Shown one piece after another: positions 1-5,416 of a DNA stretch of 10,001 nucleotides. This DNA is from Deltaproteobacteria bacterium (GTDB lineage Bacteria > Desulfobacterota > Deferrisomatia > Deferrisomatales > Deferrisomataceae): positions 1 through 10,001 of the forward strand of contig JAADGT010000232.1 of the NCBI GenBank assembly GCA_013152215.1, in the 5' to 3' direction. Each line of letters starts with the position of its first letter. The first letter of the stretch is position 1. The position numbers and the translations under genes were made by a program. Under the pieces are notes generated by a model. It saw nothing but the letters and a program-made list of their open reading frames with translations. It was not told the origin of the DNA and searched no databases.

Positions 1-92
1 CGCCGAAACGCCTCAACCACCATCCCGTAGGGGTCGGCCGCCATCGCCACGGCCGCCCACACCCCCGCGATGAGCCCCAACCACCGAGACAA
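1..92 (-). CDS. Exported protein, N-terminal fragment (gene runs off the left edge)
   Basis: Reading the minus strand from about position 92 to the window edge gives an uninterrupted frame whose first residues are a textbook Sec signal peptide: a basic Ser-Arg-Trp start, a hydrophobic stretch LGLIAGVWAAVAMA, then an Ala-x-Ala type cleavage site before ADPYGMVVEAFRR. A TTG start at 92-90 is the simplest choice. It has a GGAG at 98-95, which is rather close, and a purine-rich GGAAGGGGG further up; a second TTG at about 77 is an alternative. The product is therefore probably periplasmic or outer-membrane associated. About 30 codons are visible, too few to name a family. The mature start loosely resembles LolA-like lipoprotein-sorting proteins, but this is only a guess. 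The gene is divergent from the cysteine-rich gene at 481. Confidence 0.55.
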   Translation of the reverse strand, partial: MSRWLGLIAGVWAAVAMAADPYGMVVEAFR

Positions 93-163
93 AGCTCCGC
101 CCCCTTCCAAAGAACTTCGGTTGTTGGTCGTCGCTCTGGGGCCTTCGGCCCGCCAGGCGGCCC

Positions 164-400
164 TCAAACCGCGCCAAAGCTCGGAGGCACGGGGTCTGCT
201 GGAGAGCCGCGTGCGGCTCCTTGGCTCGCCGCGCAAAGCCTCCAACGCTCGTACCGTGAAACCGTTCGTCGCCGGCCGGGTAGTCATGAAACCATTGTTG
301 CTGCCCCGTGCCTGCGCGGCGAATCCCATGCCCGGCCCCGCAGGGGTCGGACCGGGCCGCCGTGGGGGCGCAGTGTGCCATCCCCCGTCCCCGCCGCACA
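164..400. repeat. Dispersed palindromic intergenic repeat, copy A (degenerate)
   Basis: This segment aligns without gaps, at a constant offset of 1781 bases, to positions 1965-2107 in the next intergenic gap; a 4-base indel extends the match to the left edge. The best-conserved parts are 200-235 (32 of 36 identical to 1981-2016) and 285-326. Both copies contain a perfect 10-bp inverted pair, here TCGCCGCGCA at 226-235 and TGCGCGGCGA at 313-322, separated by exactly 77 bases. The outer arms are eroded in this copy, so its ends are approximate. The long frames crossing it on both strands are shadows of the GC-rich palindrome rather than genes. It may be a MITE-like or REP-like element, or a structured RNA element. 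Confidence 0.75.
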
Positions 401-419
401 AGCGCACATCGTTTTGCGC

Positions 420-447
420 TTGACCCGACGGGCCGGATTGGTACCCT
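420..447 (+). promoter_or_regulatory. Putative sigma70-type promoter of the cysteine-rich gene
   Basis: TTGACC at 420-425 is followed after 16 bases by TACCCT at 442-447. This matches five of six -35 consensus bases and the three most conserved -10 bases. Transcription would start near 454, about 27 bases before the ATG at 481, leaving a short leader with a GGAGAGG ribosome binding site at 468-474. No alternative promoter is as good in this gap. The call rests on pattern matching only. Confidence 0.45.
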
Positions 448-480
448 GAACCTTCTTGCAGAGCCCTGGAGAGGCCACCC

Positions 481-864
481 ATGCGCACCCACGAAGAAGT
501 GTTGGAACGGGCCGTTTGCGCCGAGCACTGCCGGCTCTTCAAGCCCTGGGACGAGCGGCAGAAGTGCGCTGCGTTCGCCTGGCTCCGGGACCGGGTCACG
601 CCCGGCTCGCCGGCCTTCCGGGTGGTGGAGCGGCTCCGGGGCGCGCCCCTGCGCTGGCGCAACCAGCACGACGCCCTGCTGCTGCGGGCCGTGTGCATCC
701 GGTGCGAGCTCTACCCCTACCGCTGCCCGTTCCGGCGGCCCGACAAGAGCGAAGGGGCTTCCCCCTGCGGCGCCCTGCTGGTGATGGAGACCCTGGTGGA
801 CCGCAGGGCCGTGCGGGGCGACGAGCTGTTCGCAGGGCCCCGCACCGGCCTCGGGGGGTGCTGA
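481..864 (+). CDS. Small cysteine-rich protein of unknown function
   Basis: A 127-residue protein with a GGAGAGG ribosome binding site six bases before its ATG and a plausible promoter upstream. I do not recognise the family. It has eight cysteines: 13, 17, 29, 72, 75, 82, 96 and the last residue, 127. They form a CxxxC pair, a lone Cys, then CxxC followed by two more, a layout that suits zinc or iron-sulfur binding. There is no signal peptide or membrane segment, and the protein is rich in Arg, so a cytoplasmic location is likely. The stop at 862-864 is one base before the GTG of the RluA-type synthase, so the two are surely co-transcribed and perhaps translationally coupled. A link to RNA is possible from this context but is only inference. 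Confidence 0.85.
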   Translation: MRTHEEVLERAVCAEHCRLFKPWDERQKCAAFAWLRDRVTPGSPAFRVVERLRGAPLRWRNQHDALLLRAVCIRCELYPYRCPFRRPDKSEGASPCGALLVMETLVDRRAVRGDELFAGPRTGLGGC

Positions 865-865
865 G

Positions 866-1927
866 GTGACCCTGGCCGAGGCCGAGCCCGAGGCGGAGCT
901 GGAGCGGGTCGTCCGGCACCTCAGGGTCGGGCCCGCCTGGGCCGGAAAGACCGTGTACGACGCCGTGAGGACGGCGTTCCCCGATTTGGATCCGCGCGAG
1001 GTGTTCCGCAAGGCCCGATCGGGCGAGATCCGGCGGAACGCCACGCGCTGCCGGGCCCTGGACCGGCTGAGCGCGGGGGACACCGTGTCGGTGGAGCTGG
1101 TGCGGCCGGCCCGTCCCTGCGTGCCCCCGGCCGACCGGGAGCACGAGCAGGTGGACACGCCGGCCGGGCCGTTCCGGGTGGTGAGGGAGGACCCCCATCT
1201 GCTGGTGGTCTCGAAGCCGCCGGGGTGCGCGAGCCACCCCGCCCTGGGCCACGCCGGCGACACCCTGATCGAGCGGGTCCGCGCCTACCTGGGTGTGGCC
1301 CCCGCGGACCCGTTCCAGCCGGCCCTGGCCAACCGCCTGGATCTGGAGACCTCCGGGATCGTGCTCGTGGCCAAGACCCGCCCGGCCCAGCGCCGCCTGG
1401 GTCGGAACCTCCAGAGGGGCCGGATCGAGAAGGCCTACCTCACCCTGGTGGCCGGATGGCCCGAGCCGGCCGAGGGGGAGATCCGGATCCCCCTCCCCCG
1501 CCACCCGGACTCCCGGGACCGGGGCCGGCATCCCGCCGGGCATCCCCGCACCCGACCCGTGCTACAGGAGGCCTTGACCCGGTACCGCACCCTGGCCCGG
1601 TACCCCCAGCCCCTCCGGGTGGCCCTGCTCGAGGTGGACCTGGTGACCGGCCGGACCCACCAGATCCGCCGTCACCTGGCCCTGGCCGGCCATCCCCTGG
1701 CCCTCGACCGCCGCTACGGCGACCCGGAGTTCAACGAACACCTGCGCGCCGTGACCGGGCTGGGCCGGATGTTCCTCCACGCCCACCGGGTGCGGCTGCG
1801 CCACCCGGCCGGCGGCGGGCCCCTTGACGTCACCGACCCGCTGCCCCAGGATCTCACGGCCTGTCTGGCCGCGTTCGGTGGCCCCCCGCCCGGCGTGGCG
1901 GTTCTGGCCGCCGTTCGGGCCAACTGA
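866..1927 (+). CDS. RluA-family pseudouridine synthase
   Basis: A 353-residue protein predicted to isomerise uridines to pseudouridine in rRNA or tRNA. Residues about 24-80 look like an S4 RNA-binding domain. The catalytic domain follows from about 103, with the family signature at 156-164 reading NRLDLETSG, in which Asp159 would be the catalytic aspartate; Asn replaces the more usual first His. GRTHQIRRHL further on is the second conserved RluA motif. Length and domain order are normal for RluA/RluC/RluD relatives, but the target base cannot be told from sequence, so no gene symbol is given. The start is GTG at 866, one base after the upstream stop; the TCGGGGGG just before is only a weak ribosome binding site, which fits coupling to the upstream gene. 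The C-terminal tail after about 330 is proline/alanine rich and unremarkable. Confidence 0.9.
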   Translation: MTLAEAEPEAELERVVRHLRVGPAWAGKTVYDAVRTAFPDLDPREVFRKARSGEIRRNATRCRALDRLSAGDTVSVELVRPARPCVPPADREHEQVDTPAGPFRVVREDPHLLVVSKPPGCASHPALGHAGDTLIERVRAYLGVAPADPFQPALANRLDLETSGIVLVAKTRPAQRRLGRNLQRGRIEKAYLTLVAGWPEPAEGEIRIPLPRHPDSRDRGRHPAGHPRTRPVLQEALTRYRTLARYPQPLRVALLEVDLVTGRTHQIRRHLALAGHPLALDRRYGDPEFNEHLRAVTGLGRMFLHAHRVRLRHPAGGGPLDVTDPLPQDLTACLAAFGGPPPGVAVLAAVRAN

Positions 1928-1933
1928 TACCGC

Positions 1934-2184
1934 GTTGCGTTCAAACCGAGAACTCTCGTGGGGCGGGGCAAGGGATCTGCCGGAGAGCCGGGCGCGGCTC
2001 CTTAGCTCGCCGCGCAGCGCTTCCGGCGTTCGGACTACGAAATGGTATGTATTCCATCGAGTTGCCATGAAACCAGCTCTTCTGTCCCGTGCCTGCGCGG
2101 CGAATCTCAATGCCCGGCTTCGCGCCCGGCCGGAGGCAGATCCCTTGCCCCTTTGCTCAGGGGGCCGATGGCTTTGAACGCAAC
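1934..2184. repeat. Nested palindromic intergenic repeat, copy B (MITE-like)
   Basis: About 250 bases built as a nested imperfect palindrome. The outer arms GTTGCGTTCAAA (1934-1945) and TTTGAACGCAAC (2173-2184) are perfect over 12 bp. The middle arms GGGGCAAGGGATCTGCC (1965-1981) and its exact complement (2135-2151) are perfect over 17 bp. The inner arms TCGCCGCGCA (2007-2016) and TGCGCGGCGA (2094-2103) are perfect over 10 bp around a 77-base centre. The element is homologous to the degraded copy at 164-400, in the same orientation. It starts six bases after the RluA-type gene's stop and ends 27 bases before serA, so it makes up nearly the whole serA leader. No coding function is supported. 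A small non-autonomous mobile element or a large RNA structure both fit. Confidence 0.8.
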
Positions 2185-2211
2185 TCGGCATGAACACCAA
2201 GGAGGCGCTCC

Positions 2212-3804
2212 ATGCCCGACACCTTCCGCGTGCTCGTGACCTGCTCGTTGGGCCAGGCGGCCCTGGACCGGTTCGCCGACGAACCCGGCTTCATGGTCCG
2301 GGTGGAGGGAATCAACGATCCCGAGGCCCTGACGCGGGCCGTGCCCGGGTTCCACGCCGTGATCGTTCGAAGCAACGTCCGGGTGACCCGGGAGGTGCTC
2401 GAGGCCGGAACCGACCTGCGGGTGGTGGGCCGGGCCGGCATCGGGGTGGACAACATCGACATGGACGCGGCCACCCGCCTGGGGGTGGCGGTGGTGAACG
2501 CACCGGGTGGCAACGTGGTCACCACGGCCGAGCACGCCCTGACCCTCCTGATGAGCGCCGCCCGCAAGGTGCCCCAGGCCTGCGCGGCCCTGAAGGCCGG
2601 CCGGTGGGAGAAGAAGCGGTTCGTGGGCCGGGAGCTCCGGGGCAAGACGCTGGGGATCGTGGGCGTGGGCCGGATCGGCTCGGTGGTGGCCGAGCTGGCC
2701 CGGGGCATCCGGATGCGGGTGGTCGCCTATGACCCCTACCTCACCGACGAGCGGGCGGCCCAGCTCGGGGTGGAGAAGGTGGATCTGGACCGGCTTCTGG
2801 CCGAGTCGGACGCGATCACCGTGCACACCCCGCTCACCCCCGACACCCGCGGGCTGTTGGGCGACGAGGCGTTTGCCAAGGTCAAGCCCGGCGTGATCGT
2901 GGTCAACTGCGCCCGCGGGGGCATCGTGGACGAGGAGGCGCTGGACCGTGCCATCGCCGAGGGCCGGGTCTCGGCGGCCGCCCTGGACGTGTTCGAGCAG
3001 GAGCCGCCCCCTCCGAAGCCCCTCTACGGCCGGGACGAGGTGGTGGTCACCCCCCACCTGGGCGCCTCCACGGTGGAAGCCCAGGAGAGCGTCGCCCTGG
3101 AGGTGGCCGAGAACGTGATCTCGTTCCTCCGCACCGGCGTGGCGCCCAACGCCCTCAACGCCCCCAGCGTGCCCCCCGAGACCCTGACCCGGCTCGGCCC
3201 GTACCTGGACCTGGCCCGCAGGCTGGGGCTGTTCCTGGCCCAGGCCGTGCCCGAGCCGGTGGACCGGGTGGAGGTGGCGGTGCAGGGTCAGGCGTCCGAC
3301 CAGGGGGCCGACCTGGTGACGGCCGCCGCCCTGGTGGGGCTGCTCTCGCCGGCCCTGGAGACCCGGGTGAACCTGGTGAACGCCCCCGCGGTGGCCCGGG
3401 AGCGGGGCGTACGGGTGTCCACCCGGGTCACGGCCGAGGCCGCGGACTTCAGCGATCTGGTGGCGATCACGGTGGCCGGCCCGTCGGGGGAGCACCGGGT
3501 CGAGGGCACCCTGTTCGGCAAACACGAGCCCCGGCTGGTGCGGTTCAACGACTACCGGCTCGACGCCCTGCCCCAGGGCACCCTGATCCTGATCTACAAC
3601 CGGGACGTGCCCGGGGTCATCGGGAAGATCGGCACCTGCCTGGGGGATCAGGGGGTGAACATCGCCGGGATGTACAACGGCCGCTCCGCCCCCGGCGGCA
3701 CCGCGATCAGCCTGGTAAACATCGACGGCACGGCCGAACCCCAGGTGCTCGAGGCCCTGGCGGGCCTGCCCGACATCCTGGAGGTGCGGCAGCTATTCCT
3801 GTGA
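2212..3804 (+). CDS. serA: D-3-phosphoglycerate dehydrogenase
   Basis: A 530-residue long-form enzyme oxidising 3-phosphoglycerate with NAD+ to 3-phosphohydroxypyruvate, the first step of serine biosynthesis in the cytoplasm. The N-terminal substrate domain includes NAPGGN at 96-101. The Rossmann motif GVGRIG lies at 151-156. The dehydrogenase catalytic residues appear as Arg235 (in NCARGGIVDEEAL), Glu264 and His282 (in TPHLGAS). Residues about 315-450 match the extra allosteric substrate-binding (ASB) domain of long SerA proteins. About 455-530 is a C-terminal ACT domain (NRDVPGVIGKIG), the usual site of serine feedback inhibition. AAGGAGG at 2199-2205 fixes the ATG start. The gene stands alone without serC, behind repeat copy B, and its last 12 bases overlap the convergent PilZ gene. 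Confidence 0.97.
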   Translation: MPDTFRVLVTCSLGQAALDRFADEPGFMVRVEGINDPEALTRAVPGFHAVIVRSNVRVTREVLEAGTDLRVVGRAGIGVDNIDMDAATRLGVAVVNAPGGNVVTTAEHALTLLMSAARKVPQACAALKAGRWEKKRFVGRELRGKTLGIVGVGRIGSVVAELARGIRMRVVAYDPYLTDERAAQLGVEKVDLDRLLAESDAITVHTPLTPDTRGLLGDEAFAKVKPGVIVVNCARGGIVDEEALDRAIAEGRVSAAALDVFEQEPPPPKPLYGRDEVVVTPHLGASTVEAQESVALEVAENVISFLRTGVAPNALNAPSVPPETLTRLGPYLDLARRLGLFLAQAVPEPVDRVEVAVQGQASDQGADLVTAAALVGLLSPALETRVNLVNAPAVARERGVRVSTRVTAEAADFSDLVAITVAGPSGEHRVEGTLFGKHEPRLVRFNDYRLDALPQGTLILIYNRDVPGVIGKIGTCLGDQGVNIAGMYNGRSAPGGTAISLVNIDGTAEPQVLEALAGLPDILEVRQLFL

Positions 3805-4152
3805 CCTCACCCACTCGTCGATCCGGCGGGCGTCCTCCTCGGGCAGGTCCAGGAACCGCAGGCCGTAGCCGGGGGGGTGGGGGGAGTCGTGGCGGTAGGG
3901 CCGGGCCCACACCACGCGGGCCCGGCACGCGAACTCCCGGTCGAGGCCGGGCAGCCCGAACCGGATCTCGAACTCCTCGCCGGGCTGCCGCACCCGCGGG
4001 GAGTTGATGAACAGGCCCCCCCGGCTCACGTTGGTGGCGTACCCGAAAAACACCTCCATGCCCGCGATGCAGCGGGCCTCCCGAACCACCAACGGGACCC
4101 GCGGGTGGGCCCGGCGGTCGGCCGGCGGCCGGGGCGGTGGGGAACGCTTCAT
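3793..4152 (-). CDS. PilZ-domain c-di-GMP-binding protein
   Basis: A 119-residue single-domain protein. Both halves of the PilZ cyclic-di-GMP site are present: RxxxR (Arg14 and Arg18) and NxSxxG (Asn41, Ser43, Gly46, within NVSRGGLFI). The rest matches the PilZ beta-barrel, ending with a typical GYGLRFLDL segment. Such stand-alone PilZ proteins usually act as adaptors in motility, surface attachment or polysaccharide control; the partner here is unknown. The ATG at 4152 overlaps the cheR stop in an ATGA, with a GGAGG at 4164-4160, so the two are translationally coupled. The stop at 3795-3793 lies inside the 3' end of serA on the other strand, so both transcripts share an antisense tail. Confidence 0.93.
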   Translation of the reverse strand: MKRSPPPRPPADRRAHPRVPLVVREARCIAGMEVFFGYATNVSRGGLFINSPRVRQPGEEFEIRFGLPGLDREFACRARVVWARPYRHDSPHPPGYGLRFLDLPEEDARRIDEWVRSQE

Positions 4153-5000
4153 GGGAGGTCCTCCGCTGTGTGCCGGTACACCAGGGCCCGGCAGGGGTAC
4201 TCGGCCCGGAACCCCGGGACCTCCGGCGACACGGTCTCCCCGGCCCCCAGCACCAGGACCCCACCCGGCCGGAGCGCGGCCGCCAGGTTGCGGTGGAGCC
4301 GCACCAGGGTCTCCGGGCCGAAGTAGATGCCCACGTTGCGGCAGAACACCACGTCGAACCCGGCCTCCGGCGGGGGCTCGGTGACCAGGTTGTGCCGCCG
4401 GAACCGGACCCGCCGCCGCACCTCGGCCCGGATTCGGGCTCGGCCGTGGCCGAGGGGCTCAAAATACCGCGCCCGGTCGCCTTCGTCGAGGCCCCGCTCC
4501 AGCTCCCACGGCTCGTACACCCCCTGGCGGGCTCGGGCCAGGGCCAGGGGGCTCAGGTCCGTGGCCAGCAGGTCCAGCCGGATCCGGCCCCGGTCCAGCA
4601 GGTCCGCCAGGCACATGACGATGCTGTAGGGCTCCTGCCCCGTGCTGCACCCCGCGCTCCAGATCCGCAGAGGGTAGGGTGCGGGGCCCCGGCGCACCAT
4701 CTCCGGCACCAGGGCCTCGCGCAGGGCCCGAAACGGGCGGCCGTCCCGGAAGAACGAGGTCTCCAGGGTGAGCACCGCCTGGACCAGCCCGTCCAGGGCC
4801 CGGGTCCCGGCCCGCAGGATCGCGGCCGGGAGCTCCTCCCACCGGGAGCATCCCGTGTCCCGGAGGAGCCTCCCCAGCCGGGACACCACGAAGTACTCCT
4901 TGCCCGGAGCCAGGCGGATGCCGGTGTGCTCGAACACCAGCTCCGCCACGGCTCGGAACGAGGCAGCGTCCAACGTCGGAAGCGGGCAGGGTTCCGCCAC
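4149..5000 (-). CDS. cheR: CheR-type chemoreceptor glutamate methyltransferase
   Basis: A 283-residue protein predicted to methylate glutamate side chains of chemoreceptors using S-adenosylmethionine. The N-terminal helical CheR domain covers about 8-75. TSFFRD at 81-86 opens the catalytic domain, followed by the SAM-binding loop SAGCSTGQEPYS (115-126), ATDLS (146-150) and CRNVGIYF (220-227). The late motif reads LGAGET where many CheR proteins have LGHSES, a mild variation. The frame stays open upstream to 5345, but that stretch is repeat DNA; the GTG at 5000 with GGAGGGG seven bases before it gives a normal CheR start. No other che gene is visible, so this is an orphan methyltransferase coupled to the PilZ gene. 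It could belong to a chemosensory system encoded elsewhere. Confidence 0.93.
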   Translation of the reverse strand: MAEPCPLPTLDAASFRAVAELVFEHTGIRLAPGKEYFVVSRLGRLLRDTGCSRWEELPAAILRAGTRALDGLVQAVLTLETSFFRDGRPFRALREALVPEMVRRGPAPYPLRIWSAGCSTGQEPYSIVMCLADLLDRGRIRLDLLATDLSPLALARARQGVYEPWELERGLDEGDRARYFEPLGHGRARIRAEVRRRVRFRRHNLVTEPPPEAGFDVVFCRNVGIYFGPETLVRLHRNLAAALRPGGVLVLGAGETVSPEVPGFRAEYPCRALVYRHTAEDLP

Positions 5001-5004
5001 GGGG

Positions 5005-5011
5005 CCCCTCC
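5005..5011 (-). promoter_or_regulatory. Ribosome binding site fixing the cheR start
   Basis: On the minus strand this reads GGAGGGG and precedes the GTG at 5000-4998 by a good distance. It is the reason for rejecting the roughly 115-codon upstream extension of the open frame. Confidence 0.7.
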
Positions 5012-5069
5012 GGAAGATCCAGGCCGACGGCCGCCGCGGCCGCGACGGCTCCCCTCTTCCATCGGCCCC

Positions 5070-5139
5070 GTCGTCCCCCGGCTTGACCCGCGGGTTGCGA
5101 CGACCCGGAGCCCTGGGGCATCCTGGGGGCTCCGGGTCG
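5070..5139. repeat. Two adjacent palindromes in the cheR leader (REP-like)
   Basis: The first palindrome has arms GTCGTC (5070-5075) and GACGAC (5099-5104) around a core containing CCCCCGGCTTGACCCGCGGG. The minus-strand sense resembles the widespread GC-rich intergenic repeat whose spurious translation reads VKPGDDG. The second has a perfect 13-bp stem, CGACCCGGAGCCC (5101-5113) pairing with GGGCTCCGGGTCG (5127-5139) around a 13-base loop. The two share the bases 5101-5104. They lie 70-140 bases before the cheR start and would form strong hairpins in its leader or limit transcription. No T-run follows on either strand, so a classical terminator is not supported. Confidence 0.6.
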
Positions 5140-5250
5140 GAGTTCAGATGACAGCTCCGTAGGCCGTGAGGCGGCCTGTGCGAGGTAGAGACTTTGTGTG
5201 CGTGTCGAGACGAGCTTTCGACCGACGACCAACGACCGAACTTACTGGGG

Positions 5251-5285
5251 AGAGGACAGAATCCATTCCCAGTCCACTGTCCTCT
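5251..5285. repeat. 9-bp inverted repeat in the cheR-trkA gap
   Basis: AGAGGACAG (5251-5259) and CTGTCCTCT (5277-5285) are exact complements around a 17-base spacer. The sequence just after, with CTGAATTCTGACCCCTGA, looks like the short degenerate CTGAATTCTG-type repeats seen between genes in some deltaproteobacteria; that comparison is from memory. There is no T-run, so it is not a convincing terminator. Confidence 0.5.
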
Positions 5286-5301
5286 GAATTCTGACCCCTG
5301 A

Positions 5302-5342
5302 TGTAGGAGCGAACTCCAGCTCGCGATTGGGCCGGAGGCCCA
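5302..5342. repeat. REP-like palindrome plus adjoining hairpin
   Basis: TGTAGGAGCGAACTCCAGCT at 5302-5321, continuing as CGCGAT to 5327, closely resembles the GTAGGAGCGAGC...GCTCGCGA repeats known from Pseudomonas and other bacteria. GCGAACT (5309-5315) pairs with AGCTCGC (5318-5324) except for one A-C mismatch. Directly after it TGGGCC (5328-5333) pairs with GGCCCA (5337-5342). No transposase gene of the RAYT type, the usual partner of such repeats, is in the window. Confidence 0.55.
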
Positions 5343-5347
5343 CAAAA

Positions 5348-5383
5348 GAGCTTCCTAGCTTTCCAGCCTTCGAGCCTCCCAGC
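5348..5383. repeat. Degenerate short tandem repeat in the trkA leader
   Basis: The segment reads as successive variants of a 7-9 base pyrimidine-rich unit: GAGCTTCCT, AGCTTTCC, AGCCTTC, GAGCCTCCC, AGC. It ends just before a small hairpin with GGGCC and GGCCC arms around GCAA (5384-5397), which sits immediately upstream of the trkA ribosome binding site. The composition is unlike the flanking genes. Confidence 0.45.
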
Positions 5384-5404
5384 GGGCCGCAAGGCCCCAA
5401 CCGC

Positions 5405-5411
5405 AAGGAGG
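5405..5411 (+). promoter_or_regulatory. Ribosome binding site fixing the trkA start
   Basis: AAGGAGG lies five bases before the GTG at 5417-5419. This places the start at MRVIVVGAGEVG, the normal TrkA beginning, and excludes an upstream in-frame ATG at 5327 that lies within repeat sequence. Confidence 0.75.
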
Positions 5412-5416
5412 TGCGG

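Noticed and set aside
13..1263. Long minus-strand open frame of 416 codons
   Set aside because: It runs antisense through the cysteine-rich gene, the RluA-type gene and repeat copy A. Its translation is low-complexity Gly/Ala/Arg/Pro with no domain, typical of GC-rich antisense frames.
1828..2200. Possible transposase remnant on the minus strand of copy B, with a translation containing RWNTYHFVVRTPEALRGEL
   Set aside because: The corresponding frame in copy A does not preserve this sequence, while the palindromic arms are preserved, so the DNA/RNA shape rather than a protein is conserved.
2107..3525. Minus-strand open frame of 472 codons antisense to serA
   Set aside because: Histidine/glycine-rich low-complexity translation without motifs; serA on the other strand has every catalytic residue and a strong ribosome binding site.
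5001..5345. N-terminal extension of cheR by about 115 codons
   Set aside because: The extension covers palindromes and REP-like repeats, includes a VKPGDDG repeat translation, and a good ribosome binding site precedes the GTG at 5000.
5327..5416. Upstream ATG start for trkA
   Set aside because: No ribosome binding site, the stretch is repeat sequence, and TrkA proteins normally begin at the MxxIxxGAGxxG strand as given by GTG 5417.
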